Part shown: positions 1 through 8,991 of the stretch, piece by piece
Layout: each line of letters starts with the position of its first letter
How positions within the stretch are numbered: position 1 is the stretch's first letter
NCBI GenBank assembly: GCA_023715865.1
Contig: JAMBOW010000001.1
Coordinates: 1,674,001 to 1,738,000 of the forward strand
DNA: 64,000 nt
DNA from: Neobacillus mesonae
Lineage (GTDB): Bacteria; Bacillota; Bacilli; Paenibacillales; Paenibacillaceae
Direction: 5' to 3'
Program-made: the position numbers and the translations under genes
Notes under the pieces: model-generated
The model's input: the letters and a program-made list of their open reading frames with translations, nothing else
What the model was told of the DNA's origin: nothing
Database searches by the model: none

Positions 1-475
1 TGTTATAAGTGAAATTGGCATGGATGGCTCTGACTTGTCCGATTTCGCCACTTTCAATGATTTCCTTGACCCGCATATGCTTAGGATGGTATCGGTACAT
101 AAATGCTTCAGCAAAAATGACCTGTTCTGCTTCGCAAGCTTTGATCATCTGCCTTACTTGATTCTCATTCAGTGCTGCAGGCTTCTCACACAGCACATGC
201 TTACCTGCTTTTGCAGCTTGAATGGTCCACTCCATATGCATATGGTTAGGAACTGAAATATAGACTGCATCAATTTCCTTATCAGCAAGAAGAGCATCAT
301 AGCTGCCGTAAGCTTTAGGAATATCCAGCTCTGCAGCAACCTCTGCTGCCCTGCTTTCATTCCGGCTGGCAATTGCGACGACTTCGCCCCGCTCAGAGTT
401 CTGAATTGCAGGAATGACTGCTGTTCTCGCTATCTTCGCTGTACTCATGATCCCCCACCTGATTTTCCCGCTCAT
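1..475 (-). CDS. Gfo/Idh/MocA family oxidoreductase, N-terminal part (cut by window edge)
   Basis: NAD(P)-dependent sugar or cyclitol dehydrogenase of the Gfo/Idh/MocA family. About 158 residues are visible and the C-terminal domain lies off the left edge. The reading frame opens with the family's KIRWGIMSTAKIA start of the Rossmann fold and continues through NSERGEVVAIASRN, the loop AVYISVPNHMH and the signature KHVLCEKPAA, whose Lys normally contacts cofactor and substrate. The start at 475 is preferred over the internal ATG at 448 because it keeps the first beta strand intact and follows a GGAGAG site about ten bases upstream. The substrate cannot be told from this part. The gene lies just downstream of the RTP-like gene on the same strand. 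Confidence 0.9.
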   Translation of the reverse strand, partial: MSGKIRWGIMSTAKIARTAVIPAIQNSERGEVVAIASRNESRAAEVAAELDIPKAYGSYDALLADKEIDAVYISVPNHMHMEWTIQAAKAGKHVLCEKPAALNENQVRQMIKACEAEQVIFAEAFMYRYHPKHMRVKEIIESGEIGQVRAIHANFTYN

Positions 476-538
476 TACCCGTCTCTCCTTTCCTTAATAT
501 CAGCTTAGTATTAAAACAAATTTCATATATTTCAACGA

Positions 539-898
539 TTAGTAATTATCCGATTCCGCCTTCTTTAGCATGCCAAGACACCGATCTAAATCTGTCTTAA
601 CCTGTTTCTTGTAAAGCCGTGCTTTCTCTTCTCCGTCATCGGTAAAGTGATATAGGACAATTTCTTGAAAATCAATTCGCGGATCGCTGCCCTTGAGCCT
701 TTTTGTACGATAAAAAACGCCTTCCTGCACAAGCTCATGCAAGGCACGATAAACTTCGCTCTGAGGCGGGACATAACCAAATCCTTTAAACTCTTCCTTC
801 ATGGCCTCAAGCATTTCATAACCATATCCTCTGTGCTGCTCTACCATAGTAATTAAATAGAGCTTGATAAATGCTCGTTGGGATATCATAAAAGCCAT
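539..898 (-). CDS. rtp: Replication terminator protein (RTP) homologue, winged helix
   Basis: 119-residue winged-helix protein. From memory, it matches Bacillus subtilis RTP along nearly its whole length: QRAFIKLYLITM, the recognition-helix segment EVYRALHEL, the wing segment EIVLYHF, the dimerisation helix RLYKKQVKTDLDRC and the C-terminus SDNY (SDNF in B. subtilis). RTP dimers bind Ter sites and stop replication forks from one direction. The fold is shared with PadR-type regulators, so a transcriptional role is the alternative, but the matching C-terminal helix favours RTP. It lacks the roughly ten extra N-terminal residues of the B. subtilis protein. A Ter-like sequence lies about 110 bases upstream, where B. 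subtilis rtp also has its Ter sites. Confidence 0.78.
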   Translation of the reverse strand: MAFMISQRAFIKLYLITMVEQHRGYGYEMLEAMKEEFKGFGYVPPQSEVYRALHELVQEGVFYRTKRLKGSDPRIDFQEIVLYHFTDDGEEKARLYKKQVKTDLDRCLGMLKKAESDNY

Positions 899-1170
899 GT
901 AGCTGTCCTCCCCTCATTTAATTCAAATAACCAACTTTTCCCCATTATAAACTTCTTTTTACGACTTGACATCCTTCTATTTTTTCACATAGCGCTTTTA
1001 AGACAGAATACCTAACGTAAATATGTAATATTTAAAGTCGATAATTACTGTGAACAGCTAAGTTCAGATAGAATTTACATTAATATGAATTTTTCATATG
1101 ATGAGATATTATAATTAATAGGTTATGAATTCTTTAATTAATCGCTGGAACCTTACAGTTGAAAAATAGA
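899..1170. other. AT-rich intergenic region
   Basis: No credible coding sequence. It holds the rtp ribosome binding site, the Ter-like site described separately, and a weaker oppositely oriented ACATAG element at 986-991. The rtp promoter should lie here but I cannot assign it uniquely. Confidence 0.5.
1009..1037. other. Candidate Ter-like replication terminator site
   Basis: The sequence CTAA, six bases, TATGTA starts at 1012. It has the same core and spacing as the B. subtilis Ter consensus as I recall it (ACTAA, N5-6, CTATGTACYAAAT). The bases after TATGTA match less well. The region is AT-rich, so chance similarity is possible. Its position upstream of an RTP homologue is the main support. 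Confidence 0.35.
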
Positions 1171-1224
1171 AAAAAATGAACCGTTACCGCCATCCATCTT
1201 AAGACAGCACATCGGTTCATTTTT
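1171..1224 (-). terminator. Probable terminator of the acyltransferase gene
   Basis: The arms AAAAAATGAACCG (1171-1183) and CGGTTCATTTTT (1213-1224) pair across a loop of about 29 bases. Read on the minus strand the second arm ends in a T run, just past the acyltransferase stop codon. The long loop is atypical. Confidence 0.6.
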
Positions 1225-1241
1225 CAATTGTGAATTTTTCA

Positions 1242-2375
1242 TTACTTGATAGATTTATACATTGAAGTTCCTGCAATCCATTTTCCCGCTCGAAACGAGC
1301 TAATGATACGGGTTAAAATTAAAGATAGAGCGGATGCAATCAGGAAGGACATGAACATTCTTACCGTTACACTCCAGGAAGCAAAAAACACAGCATCAAA
1401 CCAGTAGCTGGCTTTCAGCATCAATGCATGCATTAAATAAGCTCCATATGAAAAAGTTCCAACCCACGCAAGTGCAGCAGCGGTCTTCCCTTTATCCAGC
1501 CAAAGCGCAAATTGATAAATCATTAACACGGAAACTATTAAAAACAGGGCCATGTCAGGTTTTAACAGGCTCACTCGGTTGAAGTTGATCTCAAGCCCTT
1601 CGGAAGTGATAAACGATCTGCATAACAGAAATACATACTCGGCACAGCCAAATATAAATAATGTCAGTACGACATATCTGCTTCTCTTGAGAAAGTTTTG
1701 CCATCCATCCGTGTATAGTCCGGCTGCAGCACCAAGCAGAAAATAAAAGAAGAAGTAGATCGCGTTCCGATCAGCGTAAATCGTAAACAGCGGAGTAAGG
1801 ATCGGAATATTGTGCTCTGCTGCCCACATACCAATCTCACCAATCTGTGTCATAAGAAATATATAAATAACACCTGCTATGATAAGCAGCAGAAGGCTAT
1901 GTCTGGCAACTCTCTTATTTACAAAGATCACCAACCTCCGGATAAGCGGAAATAAAAGATAAAACTGCATAATCATAATGATATACCACAGGTGATAACT
2001 GCTCTTCCCTGTTAGAAGCTTGAGCAGCACATCAACAAGCTCTGCAGGCATAAATCCGGAAAGTCCTTTTGCTTTCCATATGTAAATGAGGGACCAGATA
2101 AGATAAGGAAGAAAAATGTCAATCCATCTTCTTTTGAGAAACTTCTTAGAATCCAAACGCTCCTCGTAATTGTAAAATAAGACCATACCCGTGATGAAGA
2201 TAAAGACAGGTACGGCAAATTTGGAAAGCATCAAGATAACGGACATCCAAATACTGTCCTGATAAGTCACTTCATCCACATAGGCATAGTGGGCGATGGA
2301 ATGCTGCAGAACCACGGCCAAAAAGGCTAGTCCGCGCAATGTTTCAATGGCTGTAATTTTGGGTTTCTTCGGCAC
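1242..2375 (-). CDS. Acyltransferase 3 family membrane protein
   Basis: 377-residue integral membrane protein of the acyltransferase 3 (AT3) family, which transfers O-acetyl or other acyl groups to cell-surface glycans or small molecules. The family start IETLRGLAFLAVVLQHS, with the conserved Arg and the catalytic His near residue 25, is clear. About ten hydrophobic segments follow, with a basic C-terminus. It begins with GTG behind AGGAGGTCGTT. It is a single-gene unit with a hairpin on its 3' side and no linked glycan genes, so the acceptor is unknown. Confidence 0.88.
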   Translation of the reverse strand: MPKKPKITAIETLRGLAFLAVVLQHSIAHYAYVDEVTYQDSIWMSVILMLSKFAVPVFIFITGMVLFYNYEERLDSKKFLKRRWIDIFLPYLIWSLIYIWKAKGLSGFMPAELVDVLLKLLTGKSSYHLWYIIMIMQFYLLFPLIRRLVIFVNKRVARHSLLLLIIAGVIYIFLMTQIGEIGMWAAEHNIPILTPLFTIYADRNAIYFFFYFLLGAAAGLYTDGWQNFLKRSRYVVLTLFIFGCAEYVFLLCRSFITSEGLEINFNRVSLLKPDMALFLIVSVLMIYQFALWLDKGKTAAALAWVGTFSYGAYLMHALMLKASYWFDAVFFASWSVTVRMFMSFLIASALSLILTRIISSFRAGKWIAGTSMYKSIK

Positions 2376-2648
2376 AACGACCTCCTATTCAGACACTTGT
2401 TCTACTTCTTTGCTAATGATGTAAAGTACTCCAGATTAGAGCCTTAGGATTAACTTAATCAAATTTTTGCCAAGCTATACGATAATCGTGCTGGACGACA
2501 TAAAAGCCTTGTCAAAAAAGACAAGACTTTGTGAGGCGCAATGAGCATCTTGAATTTACGGCTCTTCATTATATCCTAATTTCACTCCGTATTCATTAAG
2601 AAAATCGCTTCAAGCACTCTAATTCAAAGTTCCCATAAAATTGCATAA
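2376..2648. other. Intergenic region with no recognised gene
   Basis: No open frame with a ribosome binding site on either strand. A small hairpin CTTGTC/GACAAG lies near 2508-2525. Upstream signals of the acyltransferase gene presumably lie in its lower part, but none is clear. Confidence 0.5.
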
Positions 2649-2649
2649 G

Positions 2650-2680
2650 AAAAAAACCGCTTAATAGAAGCGGTTTTTCT
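2650..2680 (-). terminator. Rho-independent terminator of the stress-protein gene
   Basis: An AAACCGCTT/AAGCGGTTT stem with a five-base loop is flanked by A and T runs. It lies 20-50 bases past the stop codon of the YflT-type gene on the minus strand. Confidence 0.85.
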
Positions 2681-2701
2681 TTAAATAGATATAGACTCGT
2701 A

Positions 2702-3295
2702 TTAACGCATCGTACGATCTATCCTTGTGCCCATAGCCTCTTGCTCCGCTTGATTCTCAGGTACCCTGTTTGGACCCGGTAAATTATCTGCTTGTCTATC
2801 GTAACGATCTGCGTTCAAGGAACGATTATCCCTGAACACTCCGTATACATCCGTGTCAGCATATTTTTGGTCCACTAATACAAGAATTCTACCTTCCTCT
2901 ACGCTCTGCTCATACTCTCTCGCCTCGTCCTCAGGAATTCCCAGACCGACCAGACCGCCTACGAGACCTCCAGCTCCAGCACCAACGGCAGCTCCTGTCA
3001 GCGTCGCTGCTATCGGTCCTGCGGCAAGGATAGGTCCTACTCCAGGAATAGCCAGCGCACCAATACCTGCTAATAATCCGGTAACTCCGCCCAGCACACC
3101 GCCTGTCGCTGCTCCAGCTGCAATCCCTTCTGGTGCTTTCGTTCCTGTTTCACTTTCAATCGCTCTTTGATCTTCCTTGCTGCGGGTAATAACTGAAATT
3201 TCTTCATTACTGTATCCTCTGCTCATCAGCTGTTCTATCGCACGTGATGCTTCTTCCTCGGTTTCAAAGATTCCCACTACTTTTTGTTTAGCCAT
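2702..3295 (-). CDS. General stress protein, YflT/17M domain with glycine-rich segment
   Basis: 197 residues. The N-terminal 55 residues (VVGIFETEEEASRAIEQLMSRGYSNEEISVITR) are the YflT/general stress protein 17M domain. A strongly Gly/Ala-rich hydrophobic segment of about 60 residues (roughly 78-140) follows, with glycine-zipper character that may insert in membranes. It is followed by LGIPEDEAREYEQSVEEGRILVLVD, typical of this family, and a polar tail. Related Bacillus proteins belong to the SigB general stress regulon. I cannot show a SigB promoter here. The start ATG follows AAGGAGGAG. The exact biochemical role of the family is not known. Confidence 0.85.
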   Translation of the reverse strand: MAKQKVVGIFETEEEASRAIEQLMSRGYSNEEISVITRSKEDQRAIESETGTKAPEGIAAGAATGGVLGGVTGLLAGIGALAIPGVGPILAAGPIAATLTGAAVGAGAGGLVGGLVGLGIPEDEAREYEQSVEEGRILVLVDQKYADTDVYGVFRDNRSLNADRYDRQADNLPGPNRVPENQAEQEAMGTRIDRTMR

Positions 3296-3430
3296 GATTT
3301 ACTCCTCCTTGGCATACGTATTTGTATCTTATATACCCGTCCCAAGGAGAGCTAAACAAAATGCCATTAACTTCCTGCAGCCAAATATGGACTTCATTCG
3401 CTCCAGTTACTAGAATTCAAAACGTTATGA

Positions 3431-5935
3431 TTACGGTTTTACCCGATTCGTAGGTACAGCTTCAAGAGGGTCATCTGGCCAGTAATGTTTTGGATAACGT
3501 CCCTTCAAATCCTTTTTCACTTCGAAATACCCTTCGCGCCAAAAGCTTTCCAGATCCTTTGTCACCTGGACCGGACGCTGTGCCGGAGACAGCAAATGGA
3601 TGGTCACAGGGATACGTCCTGCCCCGATGGCCGGGGTTCGCTCTAAGCCAAACATTTCCTGCAGCCGGACGGCAATGTATGGTGCGCCAGGTCCGCTGTA
3701 TTCTATTCTTATTCGTGAGCCGCTTGGAGCTGTGAAATGTGTAGGTGCTTCACGATCAAGCTGCTGCCGCTCCTCCCATGTCAAACTGTCCAAAATGACA
3801 GAAGATATCGATATCTTTTGCAGCTGAGCTGCTGTTCGCACACCGGATAAGTAAGGAGCGATACGCTCTGTAATATACTCTATCAGCCCCTCCTCAGAGG
3901 ACAGCTCTGGCCAGTCCTGAAATGCCGTATGCATAAATCTTAGCCGTTCAATAAGCTGAAGAGCAGACGGGTTAAGGGATAACCGGCGAATGCCTTCCCC
4001 TCTTATTCCCGTCAGAAGGGCCGCAGTAACCTTATCTTCCGGCGGATCAGGATAAGCCATTTCCTTCAAAATAAGGGCTGAAAGACGCTGAAGCTTTCTT
4101 GCACGGACGCTTTGTGTCCTCTTGTCCCATACAATATCGTCCTGTATCTCGACCAAATCCGGCATAAATTTCAATACATCCTGAATTAGTAATGGAGCTG
4201 CAAGCCGTATTAATCCGTCTGCCCCCTGATCATCCGCTTCCGCAACTACAATATAGGCAGCCTCATCTTGTTTACCTGCAGCATCGGATGCATGTAAACG
4301 TGCTCCCCGGCCGCTTGATAGCAAGTAGCGGCCGTCCTCTCTTCTTTGCCCGATCCGGTCCGGGTAGGCAAAGGCAAGCAGTAAGCCCCAGCTGTACTCC
4401 CCTGCGGGAACTTCCGGCATGAGCCGGTGTTCACTCAGAGCTGAATAGAGCTGGCGGCTCTCCTGCAAGATGCGGAGCTCTGCCGCATCTTGAGTGCCCT
4501 GCGCCCGCAAACGAGACAAATGCGGGCGTAGATCCCATCCCGCAGCGCCTGCCTTGCGGGATGCCCCTTGTGCAAGCAGCGCAGCAAGAAGGCTGGCATC
4601 CTTCGCCAGCCCCATGCCTGCAGCTTGCAGCAGCATGTTTCCAAGTCGCGGGTGCGTTCCGAGCCCCGCGACCTCCCTGCCGCGGCTAGTAATGCCGCCG
4701 CGCTCATTGAGGCAGCCAAGCGTGACCAGCAGCTGCTTGGCTTCTTCATACGGACCTGGCGGCGGTGCATCCAGCCAGGTCAGCTCGCTTGGGTCAGTTG
4801 TTCCCCAAGCCGCCAGTTCAAGAACCAGCTGTGTTAAATCGGCCGTCAATATTTCCGGCTTGGATGAATCCGGCCTTGCATCCTGTTCTGAGTGGCTCCA
4901 CAGCCGATAGCAGACTCCCGGCTCTACACGGCCTGCGCGACCTCTACGCTGATCGCTCGAAGCCTTCGAGATCGGTACGGTTACTAATCGGCTCATACCC
5001 GTGCGGGAGGAATACAGTGATTCTCTGCGAATTCCGCTATCGATCACAACAGTAATTCCTTCAATCGTCAGACTGGATTCCGCGATTGTGGTAGCAAGTA
5101 CGATTTTACGTTCTTGTGCAGACGCTCGGCTGACGGCTCGATCCTGCTCCTCTACACTCACTCTGCCGTATAAAGGATGGATATGGATGGAGGTCCCCAG
5201 ATTCATATCCAGAAGCAATCTCTCCGTACGATGTATTTCCCGTGCTCCTGGCAAAAAAGCTAAAATATCACCCTCATGTTCTTTAAGTGCGGAACCTATC
5301 ACCTGAGCCATGTGAACTTCCATTTCAGCTTGGTATGGTATAGGAACGTACCTTGTTTCAACGGGAAAAGTTCTGCCTTCACATGTAATTAGAGGCGCGT
5401 TATGAAGCAGCTTTCGGACCGGTTCCGCTTCCAGCGTTGCGCTCATCACAAGGAGCCGTAAATCCTCACGCAGGAGAAGCTTACTTTCGAGAGCTAACGA
5501 AAGGGATAGATCTCCATGCAGATTTCGTTCATGAAATTCATCAAAAATAAGCAGTCCAATATCTTCAAGCGCTTGGTCCTGCTGCAGCATTCGTGTAAGC
5601 ACACCTTCGGTAACAACAATGATTCGAGTATCCTTGCTCACATTTGTATCATGGCGCACCCGATATCCTACCGTTTTGCCAATCGGCTCATTTAATGTTT
5701 TAGCCATTCTTGCCGCCGCATTTCTGGCTGCAAGCCTTCTTGGCTCCAGCATGATCACTTTTTTGTTATTCAGCCACGGTTCATTGTATAGCTCAAGCGG
5801 AATAACGGTTGTTTTTCCCGCACCCGGCTGAGCGACAAGCACGGCTGAAGATTGCTCTGCTAGTATTTCCTTTAGATCAGGAATTACCTCTGTAATCGGC
5901 AGCTGATCCGTTCGTCCTCGTTCCTTGTTAGTCAT
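3431..5935 (-). CDS. hrpB: ATP-dependent helicase HrpB
   Basis: 834-residue DEAH-family RNA helicase of the HrpB type. The visible helicase motifs are I (QPGAGKTT, residues 36-43), II (DEFH), III (MSATLE) and VI (QRRGRAGR, about residue 339). They are followed by helicase-associated domains and an HrpB-specific C-terminal region ending YPKHYWPDDPLEAVPTNR. The length fits the family (about 800-850). The cellular RNA substrate is not established for Gram-positive bacteria. The gene starts 27 bases after the DUF1992 gene and is probably co-transcribed with it. The GC-richer central part carries many spurious antisense frames, and none has a ribosome binding site that convinces. Confidence 0.95.
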   Translation of the reverse strand: MTNKERGRTDQLPITEVIPDLKEILAEQSSAVLVAQPGAGKTTVIPLELYNEPWLNNKKVIMLEPRRLAARNAAARMAKTLNEPIGKTVGYRVRHDTNVSKDTRIIVVTEGVLTRMLQQDQALEDIGLLIFDEFHERNLHGDLSLSLALESKLLLREDLRLLVMSATLEAEPVRKLLHNAPLITCEGRTFPVETRYVPIPYQAEMEVHMAQVIGSALKEHEGDILAFLPGAREIHRTERLLLDMNLGTSIHIHPLYGRVSVEEQDRAVSRASAQERKIVLATTIAESSLTIEGITVVIDSGIRRESLYSSRTGMSRLVTVPISKASSDQRRGRAGRVEPGVCYRLWSHSEQDARPDSSKPEILTADLTQLVLELAAWGTTDPSELTWLDAPPPGPYEEAKQLLVTLGCLNERGGITSRGREVAGLGTHPRLGNMLLQAAGMGLAKDASLLAALLAQGASRKAGAAGWDLRPHLSRLRAQGTQDAAELRILQESRQLYSALSEHRLMPEVPAGEYSWGLLLAFAYPDRIGQRREDGRYLLSSGRGARLHASDAAGKQDEAAYIVVAEADDQGADGLIRLAAPLLIQDVLKFMPDLVEIQDDIVWDKRTQSVRARKLQRLSALILKEMAYPDPPEDKVTAALLTGIRGEGIRRLSLNPSALQLIERLRFMHTAFQDWPELSSEEGLIEYITERIAPYLSGVRTAAQLQKISISSVILDSLTWEERQQLDREAPTHFTAPSGSRIRIEYSGPGAPYIAVRLQEMFGLERTPAIGAGRIPVTIHLLSPAQRPVQVTKDLESFWREGYFEVKKDLKGRYPKHYWPDDPLEAVPTNRVKP

Positions 5936-5962
5936 TAAGACACTCCATTATTCTTACTTTTA

Positions 5963-6337
5963 TTAATCCCCCAGCTTGGCGCGAATTTTGTCTTCATAGC
6001 CCCCAAGCGTGTGATTTGTGCTGATACCCCTGTCTTCGAGCAACATTCTCAGTCTGATTTGTTTCTCGTTCAGTTTTTTTTGCATGTGTCCTTTCTCTTC
6101 CTCATTAATACAAGCTTGTATCATCTGCTGTAGGCTTACGCATTCCTGCTGCAACGACAGCTCTGGAGGGAGATACCCCGAATTTTTCAGAATCTTATAT
6201 GAAGCACGCAAATCCTCAGGAATATGGGACATATCTTCAATAACGAGCGGCTTTCCTGCCCCTGGCAGATGATCAAGTTCCCCTTTTTCGATGGCCTCGG
6301 CAATCTTTTGCTCAGCAATACGTGAAAATAGATTCAT
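5963..6337 (-). CDS. DUF1992 / DnaJ-homologue subfamily C28-like protein
   Basis: 124-residue cytoplasmic protein of the DUF1992 family, also named after the conserved domain of human DNAJC28. The hallmark N-terminus ISRIAEQKI-type (here FSRIAEQKIAEAIEKGELDHLPGAGKPL) is present, followed by the helical half DLRASYKILKNSGYLPPE. There is no J domain. The function is unknown. It lies immediately upstream of hrpB on the same strand. Confidence 0.88.
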   Translation of the reverse strand: MNLFSRIAEQKIAEAIEKGELDHLPGAGKPLVIEDMSHIPEDLRASYKILKNSGYLPPELSLQQECVSLQQMIQACINEEEKGHMQKKLNEKQIRLRMLLEDRGISTNHTLGGYEDKIRAKLGD

Positions 6338-6402
6338 CCATAGCGCCTCCGTTCACAACTCATTAAATAAGATTTATGCAGTCTGATTCATTTAAAATAA
6401 CG

Positions 6403-6433
6403 AAAAAAACCGTTTCCTGCAAGGGAAACGGTC
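6403..6433 (-). terminator. Rho-independent terminator of the SDR gene
   Basis: CCGTTTCC, a five-base loop and GGAAACGG form the stem, followed on the minus strand by seven T residues. It lies 34 bases past the SDR stop codon. Confidence 0.9.
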
Positions 6434-6466
6434 TGATTCATATCTTGTGAACATGAGGCTGCCAGC

Positions 6467-7270
6467 TTAACTAAGAAGAGACTCCGCTCCATCAATTACA
6501 ATCTGTGCACCCGTGATATGCTTTGATTCATCCGAGGCAAGAAATGCTACCAGGTCGGCAACTTCCTCCGGTTTACCAGGTCCATGCGCGAGGGGCTGTC
6601 GTCCATCTGGGAATTCCATTTTGATTGATACTTCGTTTAACTCCTCGGATTTTTCCGTGCTTTGTTCTATATTGGTAGAAATCGCACCAGGGCAAATTAC
6701 ATTCACTCTAATCTTGAATTTGGCCAGTTCGAGTGCTGCCATCTTGGCAAATGCAACCTGACCCGCCTTTGAAGTGCTGTAGGCACTCATTCCAATATTG
6801 GAGAAGGTGTAGTTCCCATTAATGGAGCTTGTAATGATAATACTCCCGCCGTCCTCTTTTTTCATGTAAGGAAGCGCATATTTTACGGTATAGAAGGTTC
6901 CGCCTAGATTAGTTGAAATGGTGTTCTTCCAGTCTTCAACATCAATATCCTCTATCGGTGCTACGACGCCGTTTATTCCAGCATTAGCAAATATGATATC
7001 AATGCCTCCAAGTTCTTTCACCGTATCCTCTACAGCCTTTGAGACCCGGGCTGCATCGGAGATGTCCACATCATAGGAACGAACCTTACCTTTACTAATC
7101 TTTTTGATTTCCTGCTCGGCTTCTTCTGTACGTTTATCAATTAAGTCAAATAAGGCAACGTTAGCACCTTCCTGTGCCAGCTTCACGGCAGCCGCCCTTC
7201 CAATACCTGAACCGGCTCCTGTAATGATCGCAGTCTTTCCATTAAAGCGCGATCCGTGATCTGAAGACAT
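6467..7270 (-). CDS. Short-chain dehydrogenase/reductase (SDR)
   Basis: 267-residue classical SDR oxidoreductase. It has the cofactor loop TGAGSGIG (residues 17-24), NAG (about 96-98), a catalytic Ser in SSINGNY, and the YSTSK active-site Tyr/Lys (about 164-168). The C-terminal DESKHITGAQIVIDGAE strand is typical of the family. An acidic residue after the second strand (LFDLIDKRT) suggests preference for NAD over NADP. The ATG at 7270 is chosen because AAGGAG lies eight bases upstream. The GTG three codons earlier overlaps that site. The substrate is unknown. Confidence 0.9.
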   Translation of the reverse strand: MSSDHGSRFNGKTAIITGAGSGIGRAAAVKLAQEGANVALFDLIDKRTEEAEQEIKKISKGKVRSYDVDISDAARVSKAVEDTVKELGGIDIIFANAGINGVVAPIEDIDVEDWKNTISTNLGGTFYTVKYALPYMKKEDGGSIIITSSINGNYTFSNIGMSAYSTSKAGQVAFAKMAALELAKFKIRVNVICPGAISTNIEQSTEKSEELNEVSIKMEFPDGRQPLAHGPGKPEEVADLVAFLASDESKHITGAQIVIDGAESLLS

Positions 7271-7294
7271 CGTGTTCACTCCTTAGGCTTAAAT

Positions 7295-7328
7295 TTATGT
7301 AATCGAGCACAAAAAGCTCTTTACATAA
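7295..7328 (-). other. Stem-loop at the 3' end of the T7SS operon
   Basis: TTATGTAA (7295-7302) and TTACATAA (7321-7328) flank an inner GAGC/GCTC pair. It lies between the PP2C stop and the SDR start, without a strong T run. It may end the T7SS transcript or act in the SDR leader. Confidence 0.4.
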
Positions 7329-7366
7329 GAATGCCCATATCAGGAGATTTTTAATAGCAGGACAGA

Positions 7367-8206
7367 TTAAGAAATAAAACTTAGTTCAATGAATGCTGCA
7401 TCATCTTCCAAACCGCCTGTGTGATGTGCATCCAGCAGCACCTGAATCTGTTCATCAGGCAGATAAAGCCCAATCGGATCCAGTTCACCCATGCCATCCG
7501 TATACAGCCTTAATACCAGCTTCTCGCCCGACTTATAAGCCTTCTCAAATATATGCGGGCTGCCCCCGACCGGCCCTTCCAAAGTCGACCAACGCTCGGA
7601 AGTATCCCGCGTATGTTCGAAGGATTCCCTTACTTCCGTCCCGTCTTGAAATAGACGAATTCGTGAATCGCCCTGCCATGCAAGCTGCAGCCTGCTGCCT
7701 TTTTTCCCTGCTCCGAGCTGCAATTTGCCGCAGATGTACATAGACTGGCTCCCATGCTTCTTCTTCGCTTCAAGAACTTCGCGCAGCATTACCGGGACTT
7801 TATCTTGATGAGCGGCTTGATATGTATTCAGCTCCCTGGAAGCAGGAACGGTTATATTCATTAGATATTGGTGCAAGCGGGAGACAGACCAATCCTTCGT
7901 TTCCAGCATCCACCCATGCAGTGCCTCACCCAAATATCTGGCAGCAAAATCACCATGATAGCTCATCGAGACCCCATCGCATAGGACAAATGTGCAGACA
8001 TCGCCGTTGACATGAACTGCGGCAAAGTCTTGCCCGTTGTCCCCATAGGACACCGATTCTGCAGAAAGTCCATAACCGTATCGGCAAGCAAGACGTCCTT
8101 TATAGGAGGTCAGCGGCTGATCGGTTTGCTGTGAACTGACAAAGTGAAAAATTCCTTCCGGATGATCTTTTTCTTGACCTGGAATAGACATTCGCAAAGA
8201 TTTCAC
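7367..8206 (-). CDS. PP2C-type protein phosphatase linked to T7SS
   Basis: About 279-residue cytoplasmic PP2C-family Ser/Thr phosphatase. The metal-binding motifs can be followed: DNGQDFAAV, LCDGVSMSYHGDFAA (about residue 80), LYTDGMGELDP (about 237) and LEDDAAFIEL near the end. All acidic ligands are kept, so it should be active. It is shorter than average at both ends. GTG at 8206 is chosen as start because AGGGGGG stands six bases upstream. Longer versions would run into the preceding gene. It is the last gene of the T7SS operon. Its likely job is to reverse phosphorylation by the kinase-like protein encoded two genes upstream. Confidence 0.85.
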   Translation of the reverse strand: MKSLRMSIPGQEKDHPEGIFHFVSSQQTDQPLTSYKGRLACRYGYGLSAESVSYGDNGQDFAAVHVNGDVCTFVLCDGVSMSYHGDFAARYLGEALHGWMLETKDWSVSRLHQYLMNITVPASRELNTYQAAHQDKVPVMLREVLEAKKKHGSQSMYICGKLQLGAGKKGSRLQLAWQGDSRIRLFQDGTEVRESFEHTRDTSERWSTLEGPVGGSPHIFEKAYKSGEKLVLRLYTDGMGELDPIGLYLPDEQIQVLLDAHHTGGLEDDAAFIELSFIS

Positions 8207-8217
8207 TTTAATCCCCC

Positions 8218-8970
8218 CTACCTGACCGGCGTAGCCGCTGACATTTGAAATCCGATGGATACAAGCTCTGCACATGTGCCAGGAAGCATCATTAATGAAC
8301 CTGGAGCAAGCAAATAGTCTGCCTCTACAAGCATTTCCCGGTAACTTTCCGGAAGTGGGGATGACATCTTCTTCAGCTTTTCTCCGTGCTCATCCTTAAG
8401 CTCGGTATCCTGAGTAATGCCGCCCCATCTTCTTGGTTCTGGAATGGGTGCGCTGAGCAGGTGGTCAGAGATAAAGATATTCTCAATTAAGACATTACCG
8501 TCCGGAACACTCATATTCATAATTCGTCTTGCAATAGGCTCCGGATCTTCGCCTGTAGCGACTCCATCTGTCATATGGCAAATGAGCGGCGCAGGACAAT
8601 CCTGCATATAAGGAAGCTCGGCCTGTAATATTTTTTCTGCTTGCGTAAAGGCTTTTGCAGAATCGGAAAAACGCATTGGCGTTAAATCGGGAATGGAGCC
8701 AATCGCGGCAATTTCATCAATACCCTTGACTCCTCCGAGTAAATCGTACACATCATCACTGTATGCCAGAATAGCAATTCGATATCTCGGGGTCAGCCTG
8801 CTCCCCTTCGTAGAACGAAACACCATTTGACGTATCGCAAGAGATAAGGCATCGTACACAATGTCCATCCTTCTGCGATTTTCCATCATCATGTTCATAG
8901 ATGCGCTTATATCAATTAAGTAAATGATAAGAGCCGGCGTTCTCTGAGATGCTTGTATTGTATAGTTCAT
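8218..8970 (-). CDS. VWA-domain protein linked to T7SS (TerY-like)
   Basis: 250-residue von Willebrand factor A protein without signal peptide, so cytoplasmic. The metal-ion-dependent adhesion site is complete: DISAS (20-24), a Thr in LTPMRFSDS (about 96) and HMTDG (about 132). Size and context recall TerY, the VWA partner of kinases and PP2C phosphatases in tellurite/Ter-linked triads. It lies between the kinase gene (21-base gap) and the PP2C gene (about 11 bases) and is surely co-transcribed with both. Its ligand is unknown. Confidence 0.85.
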   Translation of the reverse strand: MNYTIQASQRTPALIIYLIDISASMNMMMENRRRMDIVYDALSLAIRQMVFRSTKGSRLTPRYRIAILAYSDDVYDLLGGVKGIDEIAAIGSIPDLTPMRFSDSAKAFTQAEKILQAELPYMQDCPAPLICHMTDGVATGEDPEPIARRIMNMSVPDGNVLIENIFISDHLLSAPIPEPRRWGGITQDTELKDEHGEKLKKMSSPLPESYREMLVEADYLLAPGSLMMLPGTCAELVSIGFQMSAATPVR

Positions 8971-8991
8971 TACCGTTCATTCACCCCTAGC

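Noticed and set aside
985-1002. Second, inverted Ter-like element (ACATAG followed by TTA)
   Set aside because: Only the ACATAG core and the TTA fit. Most of the other positions disagree with the consensus, so it is not listed as a site.
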